Assembly (NCBI GenBank): GCA_947000775.1
Contig: CAMQGK010000110.1
Location: forward strand, 20,293,501-20,357,500
Source: Pterois miles
Taxonomy: Eukaryota; Chordata; Actinopteri; Perciformes; Scorpaenidae
Length of the DNA: 64,000 nucleotides
Direction: 5' to 3'
The notes beneath the pieces were generated by a model. That model searched no databases, was not told where the DNA came from, and saw only the letters and a list, made by a program, of their open reading frames with translations. This document shows, one piece after another, positions 1-12,074 of the stretch. The number at the start of each line of letters is the position of its first letter. Positions within the stretch are counted from its first letter, which is position 1. The position numbers were made by a program, and so were the translations under genes.

Positions 1-697
1 TAAAGTAACATAAACCTCCATAACATCATCAAGCAGTCAGATAAGCAGAGACATTTAGCTAGCATTTAATCAGCTAGCAAAGAGAAACAGAGACATGCTG
101 TTGGTGTATCTGACTCACCTATTTCTCGCTGAAGTCCTGTCTACTTTGGTAATGGAGGTGAAGTATCCAGGGCATATTATGTCCAGCTGTACTTGTGGCA
201 GTGTTGCATTTGGTTGGTTTGTTGACAGGACTCGTCTCCTCTTTCCATCACTGCTAACTATCACTGACTAGCTAGCTAAAAAAAAACACGTGAGCTGATG
301 TTATTAGCAACACTGGAAAACTATGTTAGCTAGCTGACTCTCCTGGTCGTTTCACTTTAAGGTAGCGTAAATTGTGTTATTTTTTTTATCAGTTTAGAAA
401 ATGTCTGTCTTCACAGTTCACTTAATAGTATTTTGGTCCGCAGAAAAGGTCCTCGCTGTTTCTTCGTGCTTTGAAAATTACGGCATTTTAAATCAACTTC
501 ACCCGACTTTCAGTAGATTCGTCTCTGCTGCAACGTGCAATACCATCTTTGACCACAGGGTCAGAATTTATATCCAAAAGGGGCGCTGTTGCACTCATTT
601 GAGGACATTATTAAAACGAGAAGAAGTAGCAAACAAAATTATTGAATTTTTTTTTTTTTTTGGTGCCTTCAAATGGTGTCGTGTTTACCATGTTTAC
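1..697. other. Upstream intergenic DNA, no gene seen
   Basis: AT-rich sequence with GCTAGC/TTAGCTAGC clusters and a T15-type run near 646-661. Open frames here have no family resemblance and no splice-site context. Nothing supportable as a gene. Confidence 0.6.
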
Positions 698-1343
698 GAG
701 CTGGGCCCATATGAAAGCCCCTCTCCTCTCATGTCGTATTCACGACCTCGTTAAGTGGAAAGTTTCTGAAAGCTCAGAGTTCACCACTTGTGACATATTT
801 ATTGATATTGTGAGAAATGGTGGAGCCCATGGAAGTTCATTTATTGATGCATAAGTTAATATTATACAGTACATTGTAATTTTAGTCATATATTGTTTTT
901 CTTGGTAATTTTACAATATGTCTGAGGAAAACTGATATTCTCAATGACCTCATCTTTCTCCTCTGTCAATATGTATTTGCATTTCCTGCATTATGTTACC
1001 CACTTGCTAGCTTGCTAAATTGTTAGCCTCTGTGGCTTCTAGACTCTGACAGTAACGTTAATATTGCCATTGCCTAGTAGCGGTGTTCTTCACGACCACT
1101 GGAATGCAACGCATGTGGTGTTCACGACTTCCCATCTTATAAAACTCAAGTTCACGAGTTCCATATGAATGCACCATTAGTTTATACATTATGTTGCAAC
1201 CTATGGTGAGATGGATGTTTATAAAATGTGGATTCAGATTTGTTTGTCTGCCTGACTTGATTGAGGTCTTGCTGGATTTTTTTCCCCTCATGAACAACCA
1301 GACACAGAAGTAGGTCAAGTCAAGGATAACCACAATTTGTTAC
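698..1343 (+). repeat. Dispersed repeat, copy A (upstream of dock10)
   Basis: Shares most of its length with 46556-47253 in the same orientation. Shared landmarks in order: GAAATGGTGGAGCCCATGGA, TATTGTTTTTCTTGGTAATT, GAGGAAAACTGATATTCTC, TATGTTGCAACCTATG, and GGATAACCACA followed by TTTGTTAC. Small indels and substitutions make it an old interspersed element. No coding potential or clear terminal repeats seen; the family is not recognised. Confidence 0.8.
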
Positions 1344-1430
1344 GCAACGCAATACATGTGACCATGTATGTATGTACACTTGTGAATTTCTCCACTGTGG
1401 GACTAATAAAAGAATAGCTTATCTTATCTT

Positions 1431-1497
1431 ACATGTGGTGTCCAGGACTTCCCATATTGTGAATATAAGTTCACGAGTTTCATTTGAAGGTATCATT
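1431..1497 (+). repeat. Partial extra copy of the dispersed repeat
   Basis: Repeats a piece of the neighbouring element (about 1111-1180): CATGTGGTGT, then GACTTCCCAT and AAGTTCACGAGTTYCAT in the same order. Either an internal duplication or the remnant of a second insertion. Confidence 0.6.
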
Positions 1498-1740
1498 TCT
1501 TTATTATTAAAACTGCTCACTGTACTTTGTTTTGAAATATTTGGATACCGAGTAATGGCGTAGTCTATAGAGACCTGGTGCTGCTGAGTTTTCAAATTTT
1601 TGTGATATTTAAATGTTCACTAAACACCACAAAGTCCTATTCATCTCCATTATATTATACTGCGGTAGATGCCTCCAGCAAATGAAGCCAAAATTATCTT
1701 CATCAAATTAATTACTGTGCATTTATAAAAATAATACTGA

Positions 1741-1797
1741 CTATTATTATTATTATTATTAGAGTTGTTGTTGTTGTTGTTGTTGTTATATTGTTAC
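1741..1797. repeat. (ATT)n then (GTT)n microsatellite
   Basis: About seven ATT units followed, after AGA, by about eight GTT units; a compound trinucleotide repeat. Confidence 0.9.
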
Positions 1798-1799
1798 TA

Positions 1800-3480
1800 T
1801 TATTAGTAGTAGTATTAATATTAGTATTATTATGTGTGATTTGGGTGTGAACTGACATAACCTCGGACTACTAACAAAGTCTACTGCAGTACTGCTTATT
1901 TAAACAAGAGGGAGGCAGAGTACTTTTTTAAATTATCTGACGGGATAAGCGTGTGTGCAGGTTAAAATGAAGGTAATTTGATTATCGGTCCTCGTGAGTT
2001 GCTTTCAGTGAAATGCCAAGCAACTGTAAACCAGCATCTATTTGAGCGGCATCCTCATAATAACTCAACTCATGTCACATAACGGTTGGAAACGGATGCT
2101 GTTATACAAACTGCAGTATGTTGCACTATTCCTGCCATTGACTTCTCTGTATTGCTGCAGCTCACCTCTCTTTAAGAGGAACTCTGATGTGAGGTTCAGA
2201 TCTCAGTGAAGTAATTACAGTAGAAGAATGGCAGGATATTTCCTCACATTCTCAAGTCCAAACTATAAACTCTTGGATCAAATTGCTGCAGCACAAAGGA
2301 TAATGAGTCTATACAATACATTACTCCAGTTTTACTCCATTGTTGACCCTAATATACCTGATTTATGCATCAAATGTGGTATACATGAGGGTAACTTTTT
2401 GCATTGCCTTTGATAATACCCCACCATACAAAGATAATACTAAAATAATAAAATTTTGTTTCCGCTATGCCATTATGTGTATTGAGTGTAGATTGATGAG
2501 GGACAAAAATAACCAAAACAGTTATACACACACACAATCAATCTGTATTAAAAACATAAAATCAACACAATAATACACTAGCAACATGAAACCAATAGCA
2601 CATTTGAAATAACAAAAACGTTAAGACCAATAAAAAAGGAAAAGGGATTAAAATAATACTGTTTTTATCCATTGCCACAAATGAGGAGCTTCCACTCTGC
2701 CCTAAATTGTGTATTTGGATAAACATAAAATTGCTGTCATGGAAATATATGAATAGACCATGAAAATATATGAATATATTTAATTCCGTTTTTTTAATTC
2801 TGAGCTTTTGCACTAAGATGTGATCTTAGTACTTGGTCAGCAAGTACAACAGCAGAATGAGCCTTAACTTACATACTGTACATTACATTCAAAATGCCTT
2901 TATGTGTTGTGTTAAGGTTTGTCTTTCTTATGTACCTTTTATGTGCAATGTGAAGAGTATGTTTCACAAAACATGAAAAATTTCAATATACATATATTAC
3001 ATATGTGTCAAAAACAAACTGATATAATGCATAATGAGTAGCATGTCTTAACCACTTCTTAACGCCATGTGTCGCTGTTGTCGTGTGTGTGTCTCCCACA
3101 TATCGTCTACTGTAAATGCTGCTCCATCAGTCCTGGTCGTGACTGGACTGCTGATAAGTACTTGACATTTCAGAGCTCCCCTTGAGATGCAGGATGTAGG
3201 CTGTACAGTACAGGCTCAAATACCACTGGTCAAGTCAATGGTAGTGGTTTAGACTGGTTGGACTCTGTTAAATGCCGAATGGGTAGGCTGCAGATATACT
3301 GGGCTCACTTCTAGTAGGCAATATTTAAAAAAAAAAAAGCCCACCTAAAATATGCATATGTTAATGGCCTATGTATAAAAAGGAAAATGGGCTTAATTAA
3401 AATTGAGTTTCAGCAGTGAAATTAGGATTATTTTACTTGTAAAGTTGCCCAAAGGCGAGATAGACTGCAGTTGATGCTTT
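1800..3480. other. Intergenic DNA, no gene seen
   Basis: AT-rich, with short simple repeats and no frame that resembles a known family. No RNA gene recognised. Confidence 0.55.
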
Positions 3481-3792
3481 TAGTCTTCAAAATAAAAGCA
3501 ACACTCTCAGTCAAGCCTCCATCTAGCGGCTCGGACTCGCTAAATATATTTTATTTCGAAAGTAATAAGCGGAAGTAGTGCTTTTGATTCACCGTGATTG
3601 ACATCAACTTCAGCACACACGCATCCTTTGCGTGTGTATTGTGTGTGTGTGTGTAAAGCGTGTGTGTGTGTGCGTGTGTAAACACAGCTCGGTCGGGTCG
3701 GCTAGTGTTAGGAGGAGCGAGGGCCAGGTCGGTGTGACTGCAGCAGATATTAAACCGGCTGAATCGCGCTCGGTGACCGCTCAGATGTGGAG
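3480..3792 (+). promoter_or_regulatory. Probable dock10 proximal promoter and 5'UTR
   Basis: The 110 bases before the start codon are richer in CpG than the AT-rich flanks, and a short TG/CG tract lies at about 3630-3682. An A/T stretch at ~3540-3562 contains TAAATATATTTTA but no TATA box at a defensible distance from a known start can be named. Transcription start and UTR extent cannot be fixed from sequence alone. Confidence 0.45.
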
Positions 3793-3835
3793 ATGGCAGC
3801 CGAATCCACCCGGAGATTCACCAAGAACCTGCTGA
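3785..3835 (+). promoter_or_regulatory. Overlapping upstream ORF at the dock10 start codon
   Basis: An ATG at 3785 (C at -3, T at +4, weak context) opens a 16-codon frame that ends at 3835, overlapping the main ATG at 3793 in another frame. The same frame has a further upstream ATG at 3632. If these lie in the mRNA they would lower initiation at the main start. No conservation evidence is available here. Confidence 0.45.
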
Positions 3836-3900
3836 AACCGGGGACCGCGGCGGAGATACGGCAGACGGCGTGCAACGCAGTCAGACACTCCGCAGTGACG
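3793..3900 (+). CDS. dock10: dock10 exon 1 (residues 1-36), start codon
   Basis: The ATG at 3793 has G at -3 and G at +4 and opens MAAESTRRFTKNLLKPGTAA, which resembles the start of DOCK-D proteins (RKFTKxLxKPGTAAELRQ). The exon ends in phase 0 at a GTGAGT donor. An ATG 8 bases upstream (3785) is in another frame and has a weak context, so 3793 was chosen. An alternative first exon elsewhere cannot be excluded. Confidence 0.9.
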
Positions 3901-6900
3901 GTGAGTGTAGACCCGTATGAATGGGTGAAAACATGGTGGTAGTGAAAAACGCATCACCACCTGTGGGCCTTTTTATTACTGCTCTGAGCTGTAAAACGCA
4001 GCGGCCGCCAAAGCTTTGCCTCAGGACTAAGCCTCCAAATGTAAAACACGGGGACCGCACCGCTGCACCGTACAGCAGATCTGACATTGGCATTCATGTT
4101 ACATCTTTCTTTGCAGTGAAGCAGCACCGCTGTTCAGCCTCTGTCTCCTGATCCTGCAGGGGGGGACGATTCAATAAATGGATAATGCTCAGTAGGTGCG
4201 GGAATCGCCACATTTCTTTCCACTACTGAAAAGAACCCGCTCATTATTGGCTTGGTAATGTGGCTATAAAGTGGTAGAGCCTGTCATATGGGTTGGAGTT
4301 TATTTCACTGTGGCTGGCTGGAGTGAATGAAATGCAGTAAATAGCGGCTTGGTAGTAGGATAGTGGGATGCGGCATGACACAGGCAGCGGTTCTGCATCT
4401 GCCCAGCGGTGCACAGAAACATGGAGGGAGGGACAGAGACAGGGGAATGGACGGAGATGACTATTTCTGCCATCAGGCTGTTTTAATGTCGTGATTTTTG
4501 AAATGTATGGGTGTGTCACGCCTTATAATGAGCCTCTGATTGACACATGAGATGGGAGGAGGGGTATAGTCCAGGAAAAAGCAGCCACCCGAATGCACAA
4601 ACGCACACAAGGAGAAGGATTTGTGCTTTGCTGATGTCCTTTTGATTCATGTGGCAGAGGGCAAATCCCCAACCTTACACTTCGCATGTGTGTGTGTTTC
4701 CATGTTGTAGAGATTAACATAGAGAAAGGTCACTCCACTCGAGTCGCTTTGCTGCTACTCTACGTCCTCTTCACTCTGGTGTTAGTGTGTCAGTGGGACA
4801 CATTGGTAACAGCACACAGTGAGAGCTGATGAATAAAGAGAGAAAATCTAATAGGACTGGGGGTGCATGGCATGATGACATGATTAAAATGGAAAAGAAT
4901 TGAATGAATGAAAGAAATTTTCCACGGGCAGCCGGATGTTACCACATACAGTAAGTACAGGTTTACTGACAGCATCTGTCATGTCACCAAATACAACAGA
5001 ACAGTGTTTATTGATTCTTATACAGGATGCAGAAATTGACTGGTAAGTCACCTTGTGTTGGTGGCATTTAGGACACTGACGCACACATTGCACTGCAGGA
5101 ATAACACGCTGAGCATCGCTGCCTTGCCTAAAAGCACCGAGGCTGAAGTCACACATTGAGTCTGTGGTTTTTCAAGCAAAGATGTGACTAGTTAAAAGAA
5201 AGGAAGTGAGAGATATGAGCTAGATGAGAACATGCATAATATCTCAGCCAGAAACAAGAGGCACTTGAGTTGCCTGGTGTCCCTCCATTATCACCACGTT
5301 ATAGTATTAAACATAAGCAGTTATGCCAGTTAAGACACTAAACCAGCGGTAGGCAGGATATTTTTGGCACCATTGGGCCTAATTTCCATAATAACATTTC
5401 AGCATATTGTAATTCAAGTGTTTCAAGAGAAAGCTAGACTTCTGCACCTCCTCGTGGCTCTGTTTTCAGGCTTTAAATTTAGCCTTAGCCAATCACAGGT
5501 CATTTCATAGTGCGAGTGTTGTTATTGGCTGTACTCTGGTTGGTGTGCGGTACTTGGTGTTTCCTCAACTGATCTCAACATGACTGCTGGGTTAGAAACT
5601 TTCTCATTACAAGATGTTTCTGAAAACATTTGAGGCAGGAAATAGTCATTACAGTAACAGAATACTGATTTATATTTGATCAGCGCTGCCTAGTTTGGTT
5701 GTTTGTGTGAGGCACAAAGTGTGGACCCAAAAGCACAACCACGGAGACAGGCAGGTTTAGTCAAAAAGTCTTTACTTAAATAAAGCAGGTTCGGTACACG
5801 GGAGGTCAGTCAAAAATCAGGCAGACGAATCCAAGACGTTAGGCTGAGGCGTAATCGAAAAAACAGGCAGAGTAATCAAACACTAGGAGGTAAACACAAA
5901 GGACGCGAGGACGCTTTCACTCTAAGTACAAAGACGAACTGGCACAGAAGGATGGGGAAACACAGCTTAAATACTAAAGAGGGGAGTGACTAATTATGGA
6001 CAGGTGAACACAATCAGGGCTGGGGAACGATGATCAGACGCAGGAGAGGGAGTCGGGAATCTCATTCATTCAAAACGCGGAAGCACAGGAGGGCAGGAAG
6101 TGACGTGCTCTGAAACAACAGGGAGAGTCAGACTACAAAATAAAACAGGAAATACAAACGCAAACGAACAAAAACACACAAGTATACAAACTTAAGAATT
6201 GACTGACGTGACAGAACCCCCCTCCTAGGGACGGCACCAGAAGTCCCAAAAGGGTTGGGGTGACGCCGGTGGAAGTTGTGAATCAGTTCAGGGTCTACTA
6301 TATCTTTAGTGGGTACCCAAGATCTCTCCTCCGGGCCATATCCCTCCCAGTCTACAAGATACTGGACCCCCCTTCCTCGACGGCGGGCAGCCAAGAGACG
6401 CTTGACTGTAAAGACAGGGCCGCCGTCGAGGAATGGGGGGTGGTGGGGGTCTGGAGGCTGGGACCAGGCTGCTCTCTTTAACAGGCTTGACGCGGCTGAC
6501 ATGGAATGTGGGGTGCACGCGCATAGATCTGGGGAGTTGTAATTTGATGGCCACCGGGTTAATGATTTTAGAAATGGGGAATGGGCCGACAAATTTAGGA
6601 GCGAGTTTACGAGACTCAACTCTGAGTGGGAGGTCCTTGGTGGAGAGCCACACACGCTGACCTGAGCGATAGGTGGGGGCAGGTGTTCGGCGCCGATCGG
6701 AAGCCCTCTTCCACCTGTTGGTGCTTCGCAGCAACATTTGGCGAGCTCCCCTCCAAACCCGGTGGCAACGGCGGATGAGCGCGTGAGCGGAGGGAACAGT
6801 CACTTCTTTCTCCACCTCTGGGAAGAGGGGAGGCTGGTAACCGTAGCAACACTGGAACGGAGAGAGACCTGAAGAAGAGCAGGGCAGAGTGTTGTGAGCG

Positions 6901-9900
6901 TATTCAACCCAGATAAGATGTTTCTCCAGTAGCCGGATTTTGTGAAACGAGGCATCTAAGCCCCGTCTCTGCTCTTGATTTAAGCGCTAGTTGTCGTTGA
7001 TGGGGGTGGTACCCGGAGGAGAGACTTACGGTAGCGCCAATCAGGGAGCAAAACTCCCGCCAGAACGAGATATAAACTGCGGACCCCGGTCAGACACCAC
7101 GTCCCTGGGGAACCATGAAGACGGAAACGTTATGCAACAGAACCTCCGCCGTTTTTTGGGGAGGGCAGTTTAGAAGGGGAATAAAATGGACCATCTTAGA
7201 GAACCGATCAACAACTGTTAGAATGGTGGTATTCCCCTGATGGGGGAGTCCCGTAACAAAGTCAAGGGCGATGTCTGACCAGGGTCGGTAGGAGGGGAGA
7301 GGTTGGAGAAGACCCGGCGGAGTGATGTGACGACTTGCTCCTGGCGCAGACAGGGCAAGCCGCCACATACTCCCCCACCTCCTTCTCGATGGAGGGCCAC
7401 CAGAAACGCTGCCTGATGAAGGAGGCGGTTCTCCTGGTGCCCGGGTGACAGGTTAGTCGAGATGTGTGAGCCCAGTGAATGCCTGCGGACGGAGTGAGAC
7501 TGGGACAAATAACCGGTTAGGTGGACACCCGCTGGGTGGGGAGTGTCCTTTAAAGCCTCCTTAACCCGGTGTTCGACGCTCCATGTGATGGCCCCGATAA
7601 CGCACGAGGATGGAACAATATAAGATGGTTCGTCAGGAACTGGGTCGGGATCATGTAAACGGGACAGGGCGTCTGGTTTGAGGTTCTTTGGCCTGGGCGG
7701 TACGACAACGTGAAATTAAAGCGGTTGAAGAAGAGGGACCACCTGGCCTGACGGGAGTTTAACCGTTTGGCCGACCTAATGTTTCTGTTTTTGTGGTCGG
7801 TCCAAACCACAAGGTGATCACTCCCCTAAGCCGTGGCGCCACTCCTCCAAGCGGTTTAACCGCTAGTGTTCCCGGTTGCCAATTCGTGTTTTGTTCCGCT
7901 GAAGATCTTTCTGGACAAATAGCAAGGGGTGCAGCTTGTTATCTTAGCGGAACGCTGGGACAGAACGGCACCGATACCCGTTTGGGGCGTCAGCCTCCAC
8001 TACGAACTGACGGTGCGGGTCTGGTAGTGTCAAAATGGGGCGGAAGAGAAACTCTCCTTCAATTTTGATGCTAGGTCTGCCTGGGGCGTCCACACAACCT
8101 GTCTGTGGGGAGGTTAGCGCATGGAGGGGCGCAGCGATGTTACTAAAGTTGCGAATGAATCTCCGGTAGAAGTTGGCGAAACCCAAAAGCGCTGTCCAGT
8201 CTACGAGTAGTGGGGGTTGGCCAATCGGCTACGGCGCTAACCTTAGCGGGGTCCATTTTGATCCGATCGGGACCCACAATGAATCCGAGAAAGGAGAGGC
8301 TGGGGACATGAAACTCGCATTTCTCCGCTTTAACATACAGCTGGTGTACCAAGAGACGACGTAAAACGCGGCGGACATGGGTTTCATGGGTGTGTGGTCT
8401 GGAGAAAAAATCAGAATGTCGTCAAGGTAAACAAAGAAAATTGGTTGAGCATATCACGAAGGACATCGTTTACAAGGGCTTGAAAACCGCAGGTGCATTT
8501 GTAAGTCCGAATGGCATAACCAAATATTATAGTGCCCGCTAGGAGTATTGAAGGCTGTTTTCCACTCGTCCCCCTCCCTCAGCGACCAGATGGTACGCGT
8601 TTTAAGATCTAGTTTAGAGAAAACCCTGAACCTTTTCCTTCAAAAGCGGAAGAAATGAGAGGGAGGGGGTACCTGTTCTTTATGGTTATTTCGTTTAGCC
8701 CTCTGTAGTCGATGCATGGTCGGAGGGATTTGTCCTTTTTCTCTACGAAGAAGAAGCCCGCCCCGCTGGGGACGAGGATGGACGGATAATCCCCGCTGCC
8801 AGGGAGGACTCGATGTAATCATCCATGGCTCTCCGCTCGGGGGCAGAGAGAGAGTAGAGACGTCTTTTGGAGGTGAAGTGCCAGGAAGAAGGTTGATGGC
8901 GCAGTCGTAGGGGCGGTGACGAGGTAGTGAAGTGGCTCTTGCCTTATTGAAAACTTCACTGAGGTCATGATAACAGGCCGGCACGCCGGTCAGGTCTGTG
9001 TAATCACAGGAGGGTGCAGGAGCGAGATGCTGGAGTGATGCCGTAGTGCCCACCATCACCGCTGGGGGCGCAGACCGAGAGTCAGGAAGCTCCGGAGGTG
9101 AGACAGATGATGGAGAGGTTAGTGTACATTCCCCTCCCCACCCCAAAAGTTACCAGAAGCCCAGTCAATGTATGGTTGGTTCTTAATGAGCCAAGGCAAA
9201 CCTAGAATCAAAGGGTGAAGAGGGGAATTAAACACATGGAAGCTAATGTTTCTGTGTGGTTACCGGCCATGATCAGTTTCACGGGTTGGGTGCGGTGAGT
9301 CACCCGACCCAGAGGACGCCCGTCCAGAGCATTGGCCTCCAACACCTCGGGAGGGGAGTCTTCCGTAGGCCCAGCGTGTTAACCAGTCTCCAGTCCATAA
9401 AGTTCTCATCGGCCCCGGAATCCACCAGGACCGGATAATGCAGAGAGTGAGTCTGGGAAACCAGCTGAACCTGAGTAGAGGGCGAGAGGAATATTTGGAG
9501 GAAGATGTGTGGCTCACCAGTGCCCTCTCGCTTACTGGTGAGCCCGATCTTTTACCGGGCACGTGGACAGAAAGTGGCCCAGCTGGCCACAATAGATGCA
9601 CCTCCCCTCTCGGAGACGTCGGTGTCGCTCCTCCGGAGTCAGCCGGGCTCGGGCCACCTGCATCGGCTCCTCTGGGGCACTAGGGGGAGACGAGATACCA
9701 CTCACCTCAGCAGGAGGAGAAGGACGCCAGGCTGGGCGGAGTCGAGCAGGTGGCCCCGTCGGTTCTGGAGGTTGGGGAGCCGCACCCCTGCGTCTCTCCT
9801 TCTCCCTTTCCCATAGGCGGTTGTCGATTCGGATCGCCAGAGCGATGACCGAATCGGGATCAGGTGGAAGGTCCAGGGGCGCCAACTGGTCCTTAACTGC

Positions 9901-11992
9901 GTCGGATAACCCATGAATGAAGGTGTCAAGGAGAGATGCGTCGTTCCACCCGCTATCGGCGGCCAGCGTGCGGAACTCTATGGCGTAATCTGTCACTCTC
10001 CTCTTCCCCTGCCGCAGGCTGACCAGTGCTCTTGCCGCCTCCCGTCCTGGTGTGGTGTGGTCGAATATCTTTTGCAGAGTCTCTGTGAAAAGTTTCAAAG
10101 AAGCACACACCGGCGAATTGCGCGCCCACTCCGCTGTAGCCCACGCCTCGGCTCTGCCTGATAGATGCGTAATCATGAAAGCAATCTTAGATCTCTCAGT
10201 GGGGAACTGAGCTGCCTGGAGTTCAAAATGTAGCTGCATTGAATCAAAAATGGACGGCAGTTAGCTGACTCGCCGGAAAAACGCTAGGTTTAGGAGGTGA
10301 GGAGAAGTGGGAAAAGCGGGTGGGAGCGGTGGCGCTGGAGTGGGAGGAGGCGGCGGCAACCGTTCTCCGGCTAAAGTGTCAATACGGCTCATTAGAGCTT
10401 GCATCTGGGCTCCGAGTTGAATTACCTGTTCGCCGACAGTATTACTAAACTTCTCCTGATTGTCCGTAAGAAGTTTAACGCTAGTGCTGACGGCGGACAG
10501 TTGTTCCTCGTGGTGGCGAATCCTCACTCCATGAGCGTGGAGAGAGGACCGAACCTGGTCCGGGTTGGCTGGGTCCATATTTGGCCAGTTCGTACTGTGA
10601 GGCACAAAGTGTGGACCCAAAAGCACAACCACGGAGACAGGCAGGTTTAGTCAAAAAAGTCTTTACTTAAATAAAGCAGGTTCGGTACACGGGAGGTCAG
10701 TCAAAAATCAGGCAGACGAATCCAAGACGTTAGGCTGAGGCGTAATCGAAAAAACAGGCAGAGTAATCAAACACTAGGAGGTAAACACAAAGGACGCGAG
10801 GACGCTTTCACTCTAAGTACAAAGACGAACTGGCACAGAAGGATGGGGAAACACAGCTTAAATACTAAAGAGGGGAGTGACTAATTATGGACAGGTGAAC
10901 ACAATCAGGGCTGGGGAACGATGATCAGACGCAGGAGAGGGAGTCGGGAATCTCATTCATTCAAAACGCGGAAGCACAGGAGGGCAGGAAGTGACGTGCT
11001 CTGAAACAACAGGGAGAGTCAGACTACAAAATAAAACAGGAAATACAAACGCAAACGAACAAAAACACACAAGTATACAAACTTAAGAATTGACTGACGT
11101 GACAGTTTGATCTGTGAGCTGACAGCTGCTCAGAGACGTCAGACTCCAGCTCTGCTCTGATTGGTTGTTTTCCTCCGGTCTGTGAAATCTTGCAGATGCC
11201 ATTATGAGCAACGGAGGACACAGAAAAACATGATTTCTTTCAGATTACCTGTGTCATGCACTACTGTCAGGATATAGTGGTCGTTTTATAAAAATGACTT
11301 TTTAAAATCATATTTGCTCCATTTCTACCTACTGCTGCATAAACTAGTAAAAGTCTGTCAACATGTTCTTCATTAAAGCAGCCATTAATCAGTGGTATAC
11401 AGTCATGTAATTAAGCGATACAGGCCTATTTTATGGAATGCATTTTGACATGTCACAAGAGGAAAAGCACCAGTTAAAATAATAACAATCATAATAACAT
11501 TTAATGATGGCTCAGTTTCATATATCCACCTCACTTTCAGGGTCCTGGTATTGTGCATGTTATTAGGTACACCTGTGCTTTTCCTGCTATGACAAGTAAA
11601 ATATTTTATATGTGGCATTAGAAAACTCAAAAACTCCACAGTCTGATGTTCCAGATGTATTGCTACAGATACCAGGTGTATTGCTACAGATACCAGGTGT
11701 ATTGCTACAGATACCAGGTGTATTGCACAAGATGTGCTCAAAGGTTTTACTTCAACGGTGCCTTAATAGTTTACGATCATTAATGTTAAGAGTGTATTTG
11801 AGATTATAAGCTATTATATTATTATTTGGTGGATGGTGAATAAGGAGCAGACAATATGGATGAGACCTTCTATCCCAGTGTTAGTGTTGTCACAATACTG
11901 GACTTTCTAACTTAACTTAGATTTTTGATATCATGGGGAAAATTGACCCAACACATGGCATCAAATTTTAGATTTTTATCAAAGGTTAAATA

Positions 11993-12074
<82 letters not shown>

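Larger units (their letters stand above)
5706..11104 (-). mobile_element. Complete Ty3/gypsy chromovirus-type LTR retrotransposon, antisense in intron 1
   Basis: A 5399-bp element with LTRs of 508 and 509 bp, ends TG...CA, and a perfect 5-bp target duplication GTTTG (5701-5705 and 11105-11109). On the minus strand the order is 5' LTR, short leader, gag with zinc knuckle, protease (VDSGAD), reverse transcriptase (YLDD), RNase H, integrase, chromodomain, purine tract, 3' LTR. That order and the C-terminal chromodomain place it with vertebrate chromoviruses (Tf1/sushi-like). No envelope gene. The two LTRs differ only by one A in a homopolymer, so the insertion is very young or gene-converted. 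Coding frames are interrupted (see gag and pol entries). Confidence 0.95.
5344..11337. mobile_element. Non-autonomous hAT-like element, split by an LTR retrotransposon
   Basis: The left end CAGCGGTAGGCAGGATA and the inverted right end CAGCAGTAGGTAGAAAT form terminal inverted repeats of the hAT type (CAGnnGTnGG). Flanking octamers CACTAAAC and CATAAACT look like a decayed 8-bp target duplication. Without the insertion the element is about 590 bp (5344-5705 plus 11110-11337) and encodes nothing. Its two halves carry CAATCACAGGTCATTTCA on the left and TCCTCCGGTCTGTGAAATC on the right, blocks I recall as part of a widespread teleost repeat (memory, not a search). Confidence 0.72.

Noticed and set aside
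3785..3787. Start codon of dock10
   Set aside because: This ATG is in another frame, has a weak context, and stops at 3835.
9505..10161. Several plus-strand open frames of 80-106 residues
   Set aside because: They are shadows of the minus-strand gag region of the LTR element.
5706..11104. Endogenous retrovirus with envelope
   Set aside because: No envelope-like frame lies between the chromodomain and the 3' LTR; the layout is that of a chromodomain Ty3/gypsy retrotransposon.
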